Below, piece after piece: positions 8,074 to 16,418 of a stretch of DNA of 64,000 nucleotides. The notes beneath the pieces were generated by a model that ran no database searches, was not told the origin of the DNA, and worked only from the letters and a program-made list of their open reading frames with translations. Made by a program: the position numbers and the translations under genes. Source of the stretch: JBCDJI01 sp964351865 (lineage in GTDB: Bacteria; Verrucomicrobiota; Verrucomicrobiia; Methylacidiphilales; JBCBYL01); contig CAYGPJ010000021.1 in assembly GCA_964351865.1 (NCBI GenBank), positions 1 through 64,000 on the forward strand, given 5' to 3'. The stretch's first letter is position 1; each line of letters opens with the position of its first letter.

Positions 8074-8607
8074 ATGAAAACAACTTACGTTCAAACCTTT
8101 CGTTTCGCGCTGCTGCTGGCAGCCGTGGCCTCTTTTTCTGCCTGTACCCGTAATATCGAAAAAGATGATAAGAACGGCGGCTATGCCGGTCCCGGATCCG
8201 AAGAAGAAATTATCGAATATGAACTTCCCGGTCGCAGTGATGCCACGAACCCGGAAAATGCCAATTACGACACCCTGAAGAACTACACGGTGTATTTTGA
8301 TTTCGACAGCTACAGCATCCGCTCCTCCGAGCGACCTAAACTCGAAGCGATCACCGCATGGCTCAACGAGAACCCGGGAGCTAAAGTCGTGATGGCAGGT
8401 CACACCGATGATCGCGGCACCACCCAGTACAATCTTGGCCTCGGCGAACGCCGCGCCCTGGCAACCAGAGATTACCTGTTAGGTCTTGGCATTGATGCTT
8501 CGCGCATGTCCACCGTCTCCTACGGAGAAGAACGTCCCGCCCAGGGTGGCTCCGGCGAAAGCGCCTATGCCGCGAATCGTCGCACCGCTGTTGGTGTCCT
8601 GCGATAA
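8074..8607 (+). CDS. pal: Peptidoglycan-associated lipoprotein Pal
   Basis: A 177-residue outer-membrane lipoprotein with an OmpA-like C-terminal domain. The signal sequence ends in the lipobox SFSAC, so the mature protein starts at Cys and is lipid-anchored. The OmpA domain begins near YTVYFDFDSYSIRSSERPKL, continues through VVMAGHTDDRGTTQYNLGLG with the peptidoglycan-binding Asp and Arg, and ends NRRTAVGVL. The start ATG at 8074 follows the TolB stop by ten bases, forming a tolB-pal operon. It holds the outer membrane to peptidoglycan and is TolB's partner. The length matches E. coli Pal (173 residues). Confidence 0.93.
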   Translation: MKTTYVQTFRFALLLAAVASFSACTRNIEKDDKNGGYAGPGSEEEIIEYELPGRSDATNPENANYDTLKNYTVYFDFDSYSIRSSERPKLEAITAWLNENPGAKVVMAGHTDDRGTTQYNLGLGERRALATRDYLLGLGIDASRMSTVSYGEERPAQGGSGESAYAANRRTAVGVLR

Positions 8608-8694
8608 TCGACTTCCCCTTTCGCCGAAAGAAACCCAATATTCTCCGGTGAATCGGCGGAGAAAAGTGTTTGCAGACGACAGGCTTGGCATAAA

Positions 8695-9693
8695 ATGATG
8701 ACGATGAATCCAGCAGCTTGTCAGCGCATCTTGATTCGCAGCCCGAACTGGCTGGGCGATGCAGTCATGGCCATCCCGGCACTGCAAGCCTGGCAAAAGC
8801 ACGCCCCAGCGGAGGCCCGTTTCAGTGTGGTGGCTCCTGAAAACCTCAACACCTTCTGGCGCCACATTCCGGGCATCGAAGACGTTTTTGTGGCGGATCG
8901 CAATCCAGCCATCACCGCATCCAACATCGCGAACTGGCGTGCCGACACCACGCTGGTGCTGCCGAATTCTCCCCGCACCGCTTTTGAAGCCTATCTGGCC
9001 AACATCCCCTGCCGGATCGGTTTCACCGGCAAATGGAGAAAATTTCTGCTGACTCACACCTTTGATCGACCCGCACAAACCGGACTGCCACATCACCAGA
9101 GTCTAGACGCGCTGGACCTGCTCAAGGCCTTTGACCTGATCCCTGAGGATACCGAATTAACCAATCCGGAAGTTCCCCGACCTGACCGATGGGAAAAAGT
9201 AGCTGATGATTACCTGCTCTTGTGCCCGGGCGCCGAATACGGCTCCGCCAAACGCTGGTCAGCCGACCGCTATGCGCGTCTGGCGAATACTTTAGGTCAA
9301 TCCACAAGTCTGCAGATCGTGCTCGCTGGTGGGGATAACGATCGAGAAGTCTGCTCATTCATAGCCGATCAACTGACCGTCCCCTTTACCAATGTGACCG
9401 GCCAGACCACCTTAGCCGAGTTTCTGGCCCTCTGCGCTCATGCACGGCTCATCGTCTGCAACGACAGTGGAGCCATGCATGTGGCTTCACTGTTCAGAAC
9501 ACCCGGGGTCACGCTCTTCGGCTCCACCGAACCACGCTGGACCGGCCCGCTCTCGGATACCATTACCGTTTTACAGGAAGATGTGCCCTGCAGCCCTTGT
9601 TTCCTGCGGGAATGCCCGATCGATTTCCGATGCATGAACCAGCTCAGCGAAGAACGCGTGCTGAAAGCCTGCCGAGAAAAATTAAACCACTAA
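8695..9693 (+). CDS. waaF: LPS heptosyltransferase II, GT9
   Basis: A 332-residue family 9 glycosyltransferase. It has the N-terminal RILIRSPNWLGDAVMAIPAL block for acceptor contact and the nucleotide-sugar side motifs LLLCPGAEYGSAKRW and VCNDSGAMHVASLFRTPGV, then TLFGSTEPRWTGP. This pattern is typical of WaaF, which adds the second heptose to the LPS inner core from ADP-heptose in the cytosol. The C-terminus has a Cys-rich segment (CSPCFLRECPIDFRCM) common in the family. The last codons (LNH and stop) lie inside the left arm of a repeat starting at 9683, so the C-terminus may have been reshaped by that element. Assignment to heptosyltransferase II rather than another GT9 is from overall similarity. 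Confidence 0.88.
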   Translation: MMTMNPAACQRILIRSPNWLGDAVMAIPALQAWQKHAPAEARFSVVAPENLNTFWRHIPGIEDVFVADRNPAITASNIANWRADTTLVLPNSPRTAFEAYLANIPCRIGFTGKWRKFLLTHTFDRPAQTGLPHHQSLDALDLLKAFDLIPEDTELTNPEVPRPDRWEKVADDYLLLCPGAEYGSAKRWSADRYARLANTLGQSTSLQIVLAGGDNDREVCSFIADQLTVPFTNVTGQTTLAEFLALCAHARLIVCNDSGAMHVASLFRTPGVTLFGSTEPRWTGPLSDTITVLQEDVPCSPCFLRECPIDFRCMNQLSEERVLKACREKLNH

Positions 9694-9934
9694 TGGACAC
9701 TCATATTCACTCATCTAAAAAACATATTTTAGTGTTCCCGTATTATACGGAATCGAAATGATTAAACCAGAAATAGAACGGAGATGTAGGGCGAGATTGC
9801 ATCTCGCCGATTATCGTTTTGGCAAGATGCAATCTTGCCCTACAGTTCACCGATAAAAGTGATCCAGCTTTATCAAAAATGGCTCAGTTAATTTGATTTG
9901 GTATTAGTGTTCATTAGTGTCCATAAGTGGTTTA
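9683..9934. repeat. Inverted-repeat element with nested double hairpin
   Basis: The outer arms TAAACCACTAATGGACACT (9683-9701) and AGTGTCCATAAGTGGTTTA (9916-9934) match as inverted repeats with one mismatch. Nested inside at 9785-9844 are two 24-base arms, complementary except at two positions, each itself a hairpin (GGCGAGAT-TGC-ATCTCGCC and GGCAAGAT-GC-AATCTTGCC). The nested part belongs to a family with copies at 11272-11331 and 61317-61375. No reading frame is present. The layout resembles REP/BIME-type or MITE-like elements, with one element perhaps inserted in another. Confidence 0.65.
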
Positions 9935-9949
9935 TCCTTTTTTTAATTT

Positions 9950-10693
9950 ATGAAAATTTCCGCCTGTATCATTACCCTCAACGAAGAAGCCAATCTTCCG
10001 CGCTGCCTTGAAAGCTTGCGCGAGGTAGCCGATGAAATCATCATCGTCGACTCCGGCAGCACCGACCGCACCAACTACATCGCCACCGATTTCAACGCCC
10101 GCTTCATCCGCAACGAATGGAACGGCTATGTCGCTCAAAAGAACTTCGCCACCTCGAAGGCTAAATATAATTGGGTGCTGAGCATCGATGCAGACGAAGA
10201 GCTGTCGCCGGAACTCATTGCTGCGATAAAATCACTCAAACTCAACGGCCACTCCGAAAGTGTCACCGGCTATCAGATGTCGCGCGTTGTTTTCTTCGCG
10301 GGTCAATGGATCCGCTTTGGTGACTGGTATCCGGACCCGCTCATCCGCCTTTTCCAGAAAGGCTCGGCCGAGTTCGCTGGTGGCCAGGTGCACGAACGCC
10401 TCGAAATACGCGGAGAAGTAAAACCCCTGCAAGGTGAACTGATCCATCACAGCTTTAAAGATGAAGCGGACTACATGCAACGTAGCGACCATTATTCCAC
10501 CCTGTGGGCAGATCAGAAAAGAGCAGATGGCGAGACCGCCGGAGCACTGGCTCCTTACACTCACAGCCTGTGGCGTTTTCTGCGCAGTTATCTGATTAAA
10601 GGCGGCTTTAAGGGCGGAGGGCTGGGGTTTAAGTTGGCTAAACTACAGGCGCGGGAAGTCTTTCTGAAGTATTCCAAGCTGTGCGCAATGTAG
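9950..10693 (+). CDS. Family 2 glycosyltransferase, WaaE/KdtX-like
   Basis: A 247-residue GT2 enzyme. The start KISACIITLNEEANLPRCLE is the nucleotide-binding strand-loop. VDSGSTDRT and the DxD-type motif LSIDADEELSPEL bind the metal and UDP-sugar. RFGDWYPDPLIRLF and GQVHERLEI are hallmarks of the WaaE/KdtX-type subgroup, which adds glucose or a similar sugar to the LPS inner core. There are no membrane segments. It follows waaF on the same strand with a repeat-filled gap of 256 bp, so the two may belong to one LPS-core locus. Substrate specificity is inferred from family only. Confidence 0.85.
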   Translation: MKISACIITLNEEANLPRCLESLREVADEIIIVDSGSTDRTNYIATDFNARFIRNEWNGYVAQKNFATSKAKYNWVLSIDADEELSPELIAAIKSLKLNGHSESVTGYQMSRVVFFAGQWIRFGDWYPDPLIRLFQKGSAEFAGGQVHERLEIRGEVKPLQGELIHHSFKDEADYMQRSDHYSTLWADQKRADGETAGALAPYTHSLWRFLRSYLIKGGFKGGGLGFKLAKLQAREVFLKYSKLCAM

Positions 10694-10782
10694 AACCTCT
10701 GGCTTTTAACCTATAGCGCTTTCTAATCAGGTGTTAACTCCGATAAAATCGCGAGTCTACGACCTGCTGTATTGATTAACAG

Positions 10783-10920
10783 AAGCACTGAACGATAGGG
10801 GACGGAGTAATTTTTTCCTGCCACCCTGTTTTTGAAGGAGCTATAACGCTTGCACGGACAATATTACTCCGTTCCCTATCGTGGGCCACCTTCATCGGTG
10901 TGAGAACATAATTCGAAAAC
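10783..10920 (+). repeat. Terminal-inverted-repeat element, copy A
   Basis: About 138 bp, flanked internally by CGATAGGGGACGGAGTAAT and its near-exact complement ATTACTCCGTTCCCTATCG. Middle sequence includes CCTGCCACCCTGTTTTT and GCTTGCACGGA. The reverse complement of 24560-24700 matches it over essentially the whole length, including the outer flank GTGAGAACATAATTCGAAAAC. It has no coding capacity, so it is a non-autonomous palindromic element. Confidence 0.75.
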
Positions 10921-10977
10921 ACTAATTTTTCCTTCGCAATCCAGCTGCAACCTGATAAGTTTCCGCCTCTAAACATT

Positions 10978-11244
10978 ATGGCAGGTGAAACGATCGAAGT
11001 AGAAGGAACCGTTAAAGGAGTGCTCAAAGGCACCTCCTTTCGGGTAGAATTGGACAATAAGCACGAAGTGCTGGCTCACATTTCCGGAAAAATGCGCAAG
11101 CATTTCATCCGTCTGGGTATTGGGGATCGCGTCAAAATGGACATGAGCCCCTACGATCTCTCGAAAGCCCGTATCACCTTCCGCTGCCGCACCGAAGCTC
11201 AGCGCACCCATCAAGCCGGTGCCCAGCGCCGCCGCAAACGCTAA
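10978..11244 (+). CDS. infA: Translation initiation factor IF-1
   Basis: An 88-residue S1/OB-fold protein. It carries the IF-1 core with EVEGTVKGVLKGTSFRVELD, HEVLAHISGKMRKHFIRL and GDRVKMDMSPYDLSKARITF, which sits in the ribosomal A site during initiation. The usual length is about 72 residues; here an extra C-terminal basic tail (RTEAQRTHQAGAQRRRKR) follows the core. The start ATG follows an AT-rich gap containing repeat copy A. It stands alone rather than next to secY or rpmJ. The function is essential and well supported; the effect of the tail is unknown. Confidence 0.95.
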   Translation: MAGETIEVEGTVKGVLKGTSFRVELDNKHEVLAHISGKMRKHFIRLGIGDRVKMDMSPYDLSKARITFRCRTEAQRTHQAGAQRRRKR

Positions 11245-11271
11245 ATCATTTCCAATACCATTTTATTCATT

Positions 11272-11331
11272 TGTAGGCCGAGATTGCATCTCGGCACCTT
11301 TTAAACTGCCGACTTACAAAGTCGGCCTAAA
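11272..11331. repeat. Double-hairpin repeat, copy 2
   Basis: Two adjacent hairpins: GCCGAGAT-TGC-ATCTCGGC followed by ACCTTTT, then GCCGACTT-ACA-AAGTCGGC. The left 24 bases (11272-11295) are the exact reverse complement of 61352-61375. The right hairpin has a different sequence but stays perfectly paired, which suggests structure is conserved. The first hairpin plus TTTT could act as a terminator for infA. The right edge runs into the 3' end of the DUF255 gene. Confidence 0.65.
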
Positions 11332-13596
11332 TTCCGACATTCCGGATTCCAACTGCTCTCGTAGTTCCTCTGGCTCCGAAACCGGCTCCAGACAAACAAA
11401 GTTCCGACACACCGCTGCCTGCGCCTTGTTACTGGAAAACAAGCTGAGCGATTCGAACGCATCCTGCGGTTCCGGCAGATCGGCAGCCGCCAACCCATAA
11501 GCAATGACGCGATACGGGTCATAAATGTCGCACGCCACTTTCCGCAGTGCTTTGACCTCGGGACTGTCCGGCGCCCCTGTCAGCACAATCTGACTGGGCG
11601 GGTTTTGCAACCATCCCAGCACCGACAACATGCGTGGTGCAGCATAGCCCATTTGCTGCAGATGATCTGAGAACGCCACCAACACCGCATCGGCTCGTTC
11701 CCGATAAGTGCCCGTCTTCAGAATATCTCCCAACCGCATCAGATTCTCTGCCGCCACAGAGTTCGCCGAGGGCTCCGCTCCGTCATAATCCTCTTTCATC
11801 CGCAGCAGCACCGACTCTTCCCCAGCCGCCACACCATAGTAACCACCGCGCTGAGTATCCCAGAAGCGTTCATCCATCGCCCCCTGGAGATCGCGTGCCA
11901 GCACCAGATATTTCACCACACCAGTCGCCTGGTAGAGATCCAGCAACCCGGCAATGAAAAACGCATAATCATCCGCAAAGCCTTTCACCTCACTGCGCTG
12001 CGTCCGGTAGCTACGATAAAGTTGATGGGAGTCAGCTTCGTAAAGATTCTCCAAAATGAACTCAGTCGCCGCAATAGCGGCATCCACATATTCCTGCCGT
12101 CCTTGTCTCGCTCCGGTCTGAGCTAGCGCCGAAATCATCAGTCCATTCCAGGCGGTAATCACCTTATCATCCAAATGCGGACGAGGTCGCTGTTCACGCG
12201 CCTCGAATAATTTCGTGCGCGCCGATGTTAATGACTCGTTAACGGCTGCCTCCTTGCGTTCCAGTTTCTTTGCGACCTCATTCACCGGCAATGCCACTGA
12301 CAATACATTCATACCGGTCATTTCCCCGTGCGGATCACTGGCGGGGCGAATGTTCCCATCCGGGGGGACGCCATATTGCATTTCCACCGCTGCAAACTCA
12401 TCATCCGTCAGCAGTTCCTTCAATTCAGCGGCACGCCAGACATAAAACGCCCCCTCTTTTTTCTGTGAATGATGATCACCAGAACCACTAGCGGCTGGAT
12501 CTGTGGGATAGCTGTCAGCAGGATCTGCCGACGCGTAGCTGTCGGCATCCTCGGCCGAATAAAACCCACCTTGCGGCGAACGCAGATCCCGCAGCACATA
12601 CCCAATCACATCGTTCGCCACCCGCGCGAAAAACTCATCGCCACTGCTCAGATGGGCTTCATTCAGGGTGGAAACTAATTGTGCCTGATCGTAGAGCATT
12701 TTCTCAAAATGCGGAACATGCCAGAATTCATCGACCGAGTAACGGTGGAAGCCGCCCCCGATCTGATCATACATGCCCCCCTTCGACATTTCCCTCAGGC
12801 TGTGCAGTGCCATCGATTTGGCCTGTGCCGCCTCGCCGGCCGGCACCTCAGTCCCGTTCGCATAACGCAACAGAAAATGATAGACGACAGGTCGCGGAAA
12901 TTTTGGCGCATGGCCGAAGCCTCCCAACTGCTCGTCATACTCTCCCCGGATCTTGCGATAGGTCTGATCAATCCAGGCCGGATCCAGATCCGTCACGCTA
13001 GGCACCTTTTGGTTCATTTCATCCAGCGCAGAGAAAACTTTGTCGCCGTGCTCCTTGATTTTGCTCGGTTCTTCCCGCCAGCTCTTGGCGATATTATTCA
13101 AAACCGTTTTAAACCCAGGGCGACCGTATTTGTCTTCCGGCGGGAAATAAGTTCCCCCGGCGAAGGGCTTCAAATCCGGACTCAACCATACGCTCAGCGG
13201 CCAGCCGCCCTGACCGGTCGTCGCCTGCACAAAACTCATATACACCCGATCCACATCCGGACGTTCCTCGCGATCGACCTTAATGTTGATGAAGTCTTTA
13301 TTCAGAATGTCGGCCACCGCTTCACTCTCAAACGACTCATGTGCCATCACATGGCACCAGTGACAGGTGGAGTAACCGATACTGAGAAAAATCGGTTTAT
13401 TTTCCGAACGAGCGCGCTCGAACGCGGCTTCCCCCCAAGGATACCAGTGCACCGGATTATCGGCATGCTGGAGCAGATAAGGCGATTGCTCACCGGACAA
13501 GTGATTACGATTACCGGGCTGATCTGAAGAACAAGATGACATGCCGACCAACATAAGGGAGATCAGAGCAGTGTAAAACGATTCCCGAAAAGTCAC
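11314..13596 (-). CDS. DUF255 thioredoxin-fold lipoprotein, YyaL-like
   Basis: About 760 residues. The N-terminal thioredoxin-like DUF255 domain has the landmark GYSTCHWCHVMAHESFES and NIKVDREERPDVDRVYM. The long C-terminal (alpha/alpha)6-barrel-like region resembles N-acylglucosamine epimerases (MYDQIGGGFHRYSVDEFWHV, DKVITAWNGLMISALAQTG). This matches the YyaL/SPATA20 family of unknown biochemical role. Starting at the GTG at 13596 gives a lipoprotein signal, FYTALISLMLVGMSSC, so the protein is probably exported. An ATG at 13635 lies inside a dispersed repeat arm and is less likely. The final codons fall in the repeat at 11272-11331. Confidence 0.85.
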   Translation of the reverse strand: MTFRESFYTALISLMLVGMSSCSSDQPGNRNHLSGEQSPYLLQHADNPVHWYPWGEAAFERARSENKPIFLSIGYSTCHWCHVMAHESFESEAVADILNKDFINIKVDREERPDVDRVYMSFVQATTGQGGWPLSVWLSPDLKPFAGGTYFPPEDKYGRPGFKTVLNNIAKSWREEPSKIKEHGDKVFSALDEMNQKVPSVTDLDPAWIDQTYRKIRGEYDEQLGGFGHAPKFPRPVVYHFLLRYANGTEVPAGEAAQAKSMALHSLREMSKGGMYDQIGGGFHRYSVDEFWHVPHFEKMLYDQAQLVSTLNEAHLSSGDEFFARVANDVIGYVLRDLRSPQGGFYSAEDADSYASADPADSYPTDPAASGSGDHHSQKKEGAFYVWRAAELKELLTDDEFAAVEMQYGVPPDGNIRPASDPHGEMTGMNVLSVALPVNEVAKKLERKEAAVNESLTSARTKLFEAREQRPRPHLDDKVITAWNGLMISALAQTGARQGRQEYVDAAIAATEFILENLYEADSHQLYRSYRTQRSEVKGFADDYAFFIAGLLDLYQATGVVKYLVLARDLQGAMDERFWDTQRGGYYGVAAGEESVLLRMKEDYDGAEPSANSVAAENLMRLGDILKTGTYRERADAVLVAFSDHLQQMGYAAPRMLSVLGWLQNPPSQIVLTGAPDSPEVKALRKVACDIYDPYRVIAYGLAAADLPEPQDAFESLSLFSSNKAQAAVCRNFVCLEPVSEPEELREQLESGMSEFRPTL

Positions 13597-13605
13597 GGGA
13601 ACTTG

Positions 13606-13692
13606 TTTAACCACTAATAAACACTGATGGGACACTAATTAGAAAAATATTTCAGAATGATTAGTGAAAATTAGTGTTTATTAGTGGTTAAA
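13606..13692. repeat. 87-bp inverted-repeat element
   Basis: Perfect 20-base arms, TTTAACCACTAATAAACACT (13606-13625) and its complement (13673-13692), enclose a second shorter pair, CACTAAT and ATTAGTG. The arm sequence is a relative of the arms at 9683-9934 (CCACTAATGGACACT). The element lies between the DUF255 gene and the MFS gene and overlaps an ATG that could be mistaken for the DUF255 start. It could also fold as an intergenic stem-loop and end transcripts. Confidence 0.65.
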
Positions 13693-13707
13693 ATATCATC
13701 TTTTTCC

Positions 13708-14973
13708 TTATTCCCGAAACTCCCCCGTCAGCCGATACCCTTTTTCACGGTTCTTGAGCGATTTCACCTCCGGGCCCAGCAAGATCAGTGAAATCACAAT
13801 ACTGCCGGCACTGATCGCCACCACCCACGGCACCGGCAGCACCTGCACCAGCGGCACCGAAATCAACGGCGCCACCAGCGCCCGCGCCCCCGTCATGCAC
13901 GTATGCACCGACATGTAATCTGCCACCTCGTCCGCCGGAGCTACTTTCGTCACCCACAAACTCCAGGCCACCGCACCACCAGAGAAGGCAAAGCCCAGCA
14001 GGAACGATCCCAATACAAACGCCCAGAACTGCCCGACCAGAAAATAAAACAGAATCGAAACCACGAAGATCAAGTTGAGAATAAACCGCAGCAGAAAGAA
14101 GTTCATCCGGTCGAACAGCTTGCCCCACATGCGCGTGAAGAGAAAAATGGTGATGGCCGGAATCACCCCGGTCAGCAACGCCACCCGGAACGGCGAGTAT
14201 TCAAAGCCAAACTTTTCATCCACCAGATAAATCGTCCGCAACGGCACCATCATCAGATTTCCAAACCCCATAAACATCCACACAATGATCAACCACCGGA
14301 AATCGCGATTCTTCTTTAACAACCCCAGCGACTGATAAGGAAAATGACCGGGTCGCGGTGTCAGCGGCGAACTTGGAATCCGAAACAAACAATACGCGCT
14401 GAACAGCATCGCCAGCATCAGCACCAACACATACGCCGGCACCAGCCCCAGATCATCCCTAAGCGCCCACCCGATCCCGGCGGAAAAGAGCGCGATCGTC
14501 ATCACCTTGATCCGATTGGCGGAGCTGAACAAGCTGCCGCGGGTTTCTTTGTCGTAATTCTGTTGATACACCTGCGTCAGCAAGGGAATCGATCCGGTCA
14601 ATGCCACCGAAGCGACGATCCCGCCGGTCAGAAACGTCAGCAGCGTCGGGAAAGCCAGATACCCAGCGAACGCCACCGCCCCCAGCAGCATCTGCAACCC
14701 GCATAACCGGGCCACCGGCATGCGCGTGGCCCGCGCGATATAGATCAGAATCGGACTCAGCAGCAAGCCCAGGGCATGTGAGGCCGCCACGACCGCCTGC
14801 ACGGTGGCACTCGCATGAAAATACTCGATGACGATCAGCAGGAAAAACGTCGCACTCAGCGTTTCCATGATACCGGCACCCACCGCGCGCCAGCGTTCAT
14901 AGAAAAACGTAATGCTCGTAACACCGTCTCGCTCAGCGGCATGGCTCTGATTCACTCGACTCTCAGTCATCAC
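13708..14973 (-). CDS. MFS transporter
   Basis: A 421-residue membrane protein with about twelve hydrophobic helices and the major-facilitator layout. The first segment is FYERWRAVGAGIMETLSATF; a loop at about residue 145 carries NYDKETRGSLFSSANRIKV; a polar middle loop (SSPLTPRPGHFPYQSLGLLK) separates the two halves. It resembles uncharacterised Verrucomicrobia MFS proteins more than any transporter of known substrate. The AEC-family transporter gene lies five bases upstream in the same operon. Substrate unknown. Confidence 0.82.
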   Translation of the reverse strand: MMTESRVNQSHAAERDGVTSITFFYERWRAVGAGIMETLSATFFLLIVIEYFHASATVQAVVAASHALGLLLSPILIYIARATRMPVARLCGLQMLLGAVAFAGYLAFPTLLTFLTGGIVASVALTGSIPLLTQVYQQNYDKETRGSLFSSANRIKVMTIALFSAGIGWALRDDLGLVPAYVLVLMLAMLFSAYCLFRIPSSPLTPRPGHFPYQSLGLLKKNRDFRWLIIVWMFMGFGNLMMVPLRTIYLVDEKFGFEYSPFRVALLTGVIPAITIFLFTRMWGKLFDRMNFFLLRFILNLIFVVSILFYFLVGQFWAFVLGSFLLGFAFSGGAVAWSLWVTKVAPADEVADYMSVHTCMTGARALVAPLISVPLVQVLPVPWVVAISAGSIVISLILLGPEVKSLKNREKGYRLTGEFRE

Positions 14974-14977
14974 TCAA

Positions 14978-15940
14978 TCACTTAATCAACGCCTCAATTC
15001 CGAACCAGCGCAGTCCGAAGTGGATCCACAGCGGCATCGTGACCAAACTGCAGAGCGAGGTCCAGAGCACCACCCGCAGCGTGGTCGGCACGTGCCCGCC
15101 GTAATGCTGCGCCAGCACCACTGGGAAAACAGCTGAAGGCATCGCGGCCTGCACCACTAATACTGTTTTTAATTCAATCGACGCCGGCAGCCACCACGCG
15201 ATCCCCAGCATCATCGCCGGCAGGATCAACAACCGCAGCGCGACCGCCGACAGACCGACTTGCTGGTTTCGTAAAATATCCGCTTCTCTCAAATGATCCC
15301 AGAACGTCGCCCCCACCAGCAATAGCCCTAAAGGAATCGCGCTTGCCCCCAGCAGGCTCACCCCAGTCAGGGCAAAGTCCGGCAGCCACACTTTGGCATC
15401 CAACGCGTTAAAGATGAGTGCCGTCACGATAGCGATCACTGGCCCATTCAGTACCCGACGCCAGTTTTCATGCAGCTTTTTGCCTGTCAGCACCACAATC
15501 CCGAGTGTCCACAGACAGATCTCCACCCCCAGATTATGCACGAACAAAACTCCGACAGTCTCTTTGCCGAATAGCAGCGCACAGATCGGAAATGCCAGAT
15601 AGGCCCAGTTGTAGATACCGGTCGCCACCGCAAAGCTGCGGCGAGGACTGCCTTCGCTCAGACCGGCCAACGGAGACACCAGAAAAGCGACGCCAATTCC
15701 TAGCGCTACCGTACCGAAGCCGATCAACGGTGGCAGCCACATATTAGCCGGATTATCCAGAGCAGGATTGCCCAGAATCGAATCCCAGATCAGACAGGGA
15801 ATCAGCACATTAATCACCACCCGCAGCAGACTCTGATCCGCCTCCCGTGTCAGCACCCGCCCGCGCCGTAATAGCAAGCCTAGCCCGATCGTCCCGAAAA
15901 TCGGTAAGACAGCGGTTAATACACTGATAAAACTACTCAC
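14978..15940 (-). CDS. AEC family transporter
   Basis: A 320-residue protein with about ten membrane helices, starting MSSFISVLTAVLPIFGTIGL. It fits the auxin-efflux-carrier/malonate-transporter family: two bundles of five helices, a broken-helix region near VLIPCLIWDSIL, and the C-terminal AAMPSAVFPVVLAQHYGG, which is characteristic (its crossing helices bind the anion). It heads a two-gene unit, with the MFS gene starting five bases after its stop. Bacterial members export or import organic acids or amino acids; the substrate here is not predictable. Confidence 0.85.
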   Translation of the reverse strand: MSSFISVLTAVLPIFGTIGLGLLLRRGRVLTREADQSLLRVVINVLIPCLIWDSILGNPALDNPANMWLPPLIGFGTVALGIGVAFLVSPLAGLSEGSPRRSFAVATGIYNWAYLAFPICALLFGKETVGVLFVHNLGVEICLWTLGIVVLTGKKLHENWRRVLNGPVIAIVTALIFNALDAKVWLPDFALTGVSLLGASAIPLGLLLVGATFWDHLREADILRNQQVGLSAVALRLLILPAMMLGIAWWLPASIELKTVLVVQAAMPSAVFPVVLAQHYGGHVPTTLRVVLWTSLCSLVTMPLWIHFGLRWFGIEALIK

Positions 15941-15990
15941 GTGCTAGAAACTAAACCAAGAACCACCAGAACAAACTCAAAAAACGGGGA

Positions 15991-16090
15991 TCTTTTTTAC
16001 CGCAACTCAGAAAGTATTCGCGAGCGAGTGGACGCCAATTGACGCAAAGCGGGAACCGTTCTGTATTTTCGGGAATATGGGGACTATTTT
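15991..16090 (+). repeat. Dispersed repeat, copy 2 (left flank)
   Basis: Contains TTTTTTACCGCAACTCAGAA, AGTATTCGCGAG, GACGCAAAGCGGGAACCGTT and CGGGAATATGGGGACTATTT. It matches 16829-16930 in the same orientation and 6541-6620 more loosely. With the copy at 16829 it brackets the nucleotidyltransferase gene as direct repeats. A further GGGAACTTTTTCTAACC block at 16153-16169 matches the end of the right-hand copy. Confidence 0.6.
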
Positions 16091-16232
16091 AAACCACTCA
16101 TTAACACTAATATTCACTAATACGGGAAACGTTTTCTTTATTCGGGAGCCACGGGAACTTTTTCTAACCTTTTGCCGTCTTTCCCCTCAATGTTCAGTTG
16201 TTTTTCACTAAGAAATTGCTATGTTTCATCCT

Positions 16233-16418
16233 ATGGAAAAAGTCCTCATTAAGAGAGATTTAAAACAGTTTCGGGAAAAAGAAAACCCTTGGAAACTTCG
16301 AAGCCACGTCGAAAGGCTCGACGCGATGGCGACCATTTGCCAGACTGGAGATTCCGATGGAAAAACTGAATCAGGATTTTCTCGCGTTTATCGGGTTACT
16401 CGAAAGACATCAGGTTGA
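16233..16418 (+). CDS. Small basic protein upstream of nucleotidyltransferase
   Basis: Short reading frame of about 61 residues starting MEKVLIKRDLKQFREKENPW (an ATG at 16221 would add four). It has a predicted amphipathic helical start, LIKRDLKQFREKENPWKLRS, then HVERLDAMATICQTGD. Its end overlaps the nucleotidyltransferase gene by 62 bases in another frame, so the last 20 residues may not be genuine. Placement directly before a minimal nucleotidyltransferase recalls HEPN-MNT or similar partner genes, but no HEPN motif is visible. Could be a truncated partner or a chance frame. Confidence 0.35.
   Translation: MEKVLIKRDLKQFREKENPWKLRSHVERLDAMATICQTGDSDGKTESGFSRVYRVTRKTSG

Noticed and set aside
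8641..8663. TTCTCCG/CGGAGAA hairpin after pal
   Set aside because: A seven-base stem with no T-run; too weak to call a terminator.
12679..13527. A 282-codon frame opposite the DUF255 gene
   Set aside because: The DUF255 reading is fully supported by motifs; the other is a shadow.
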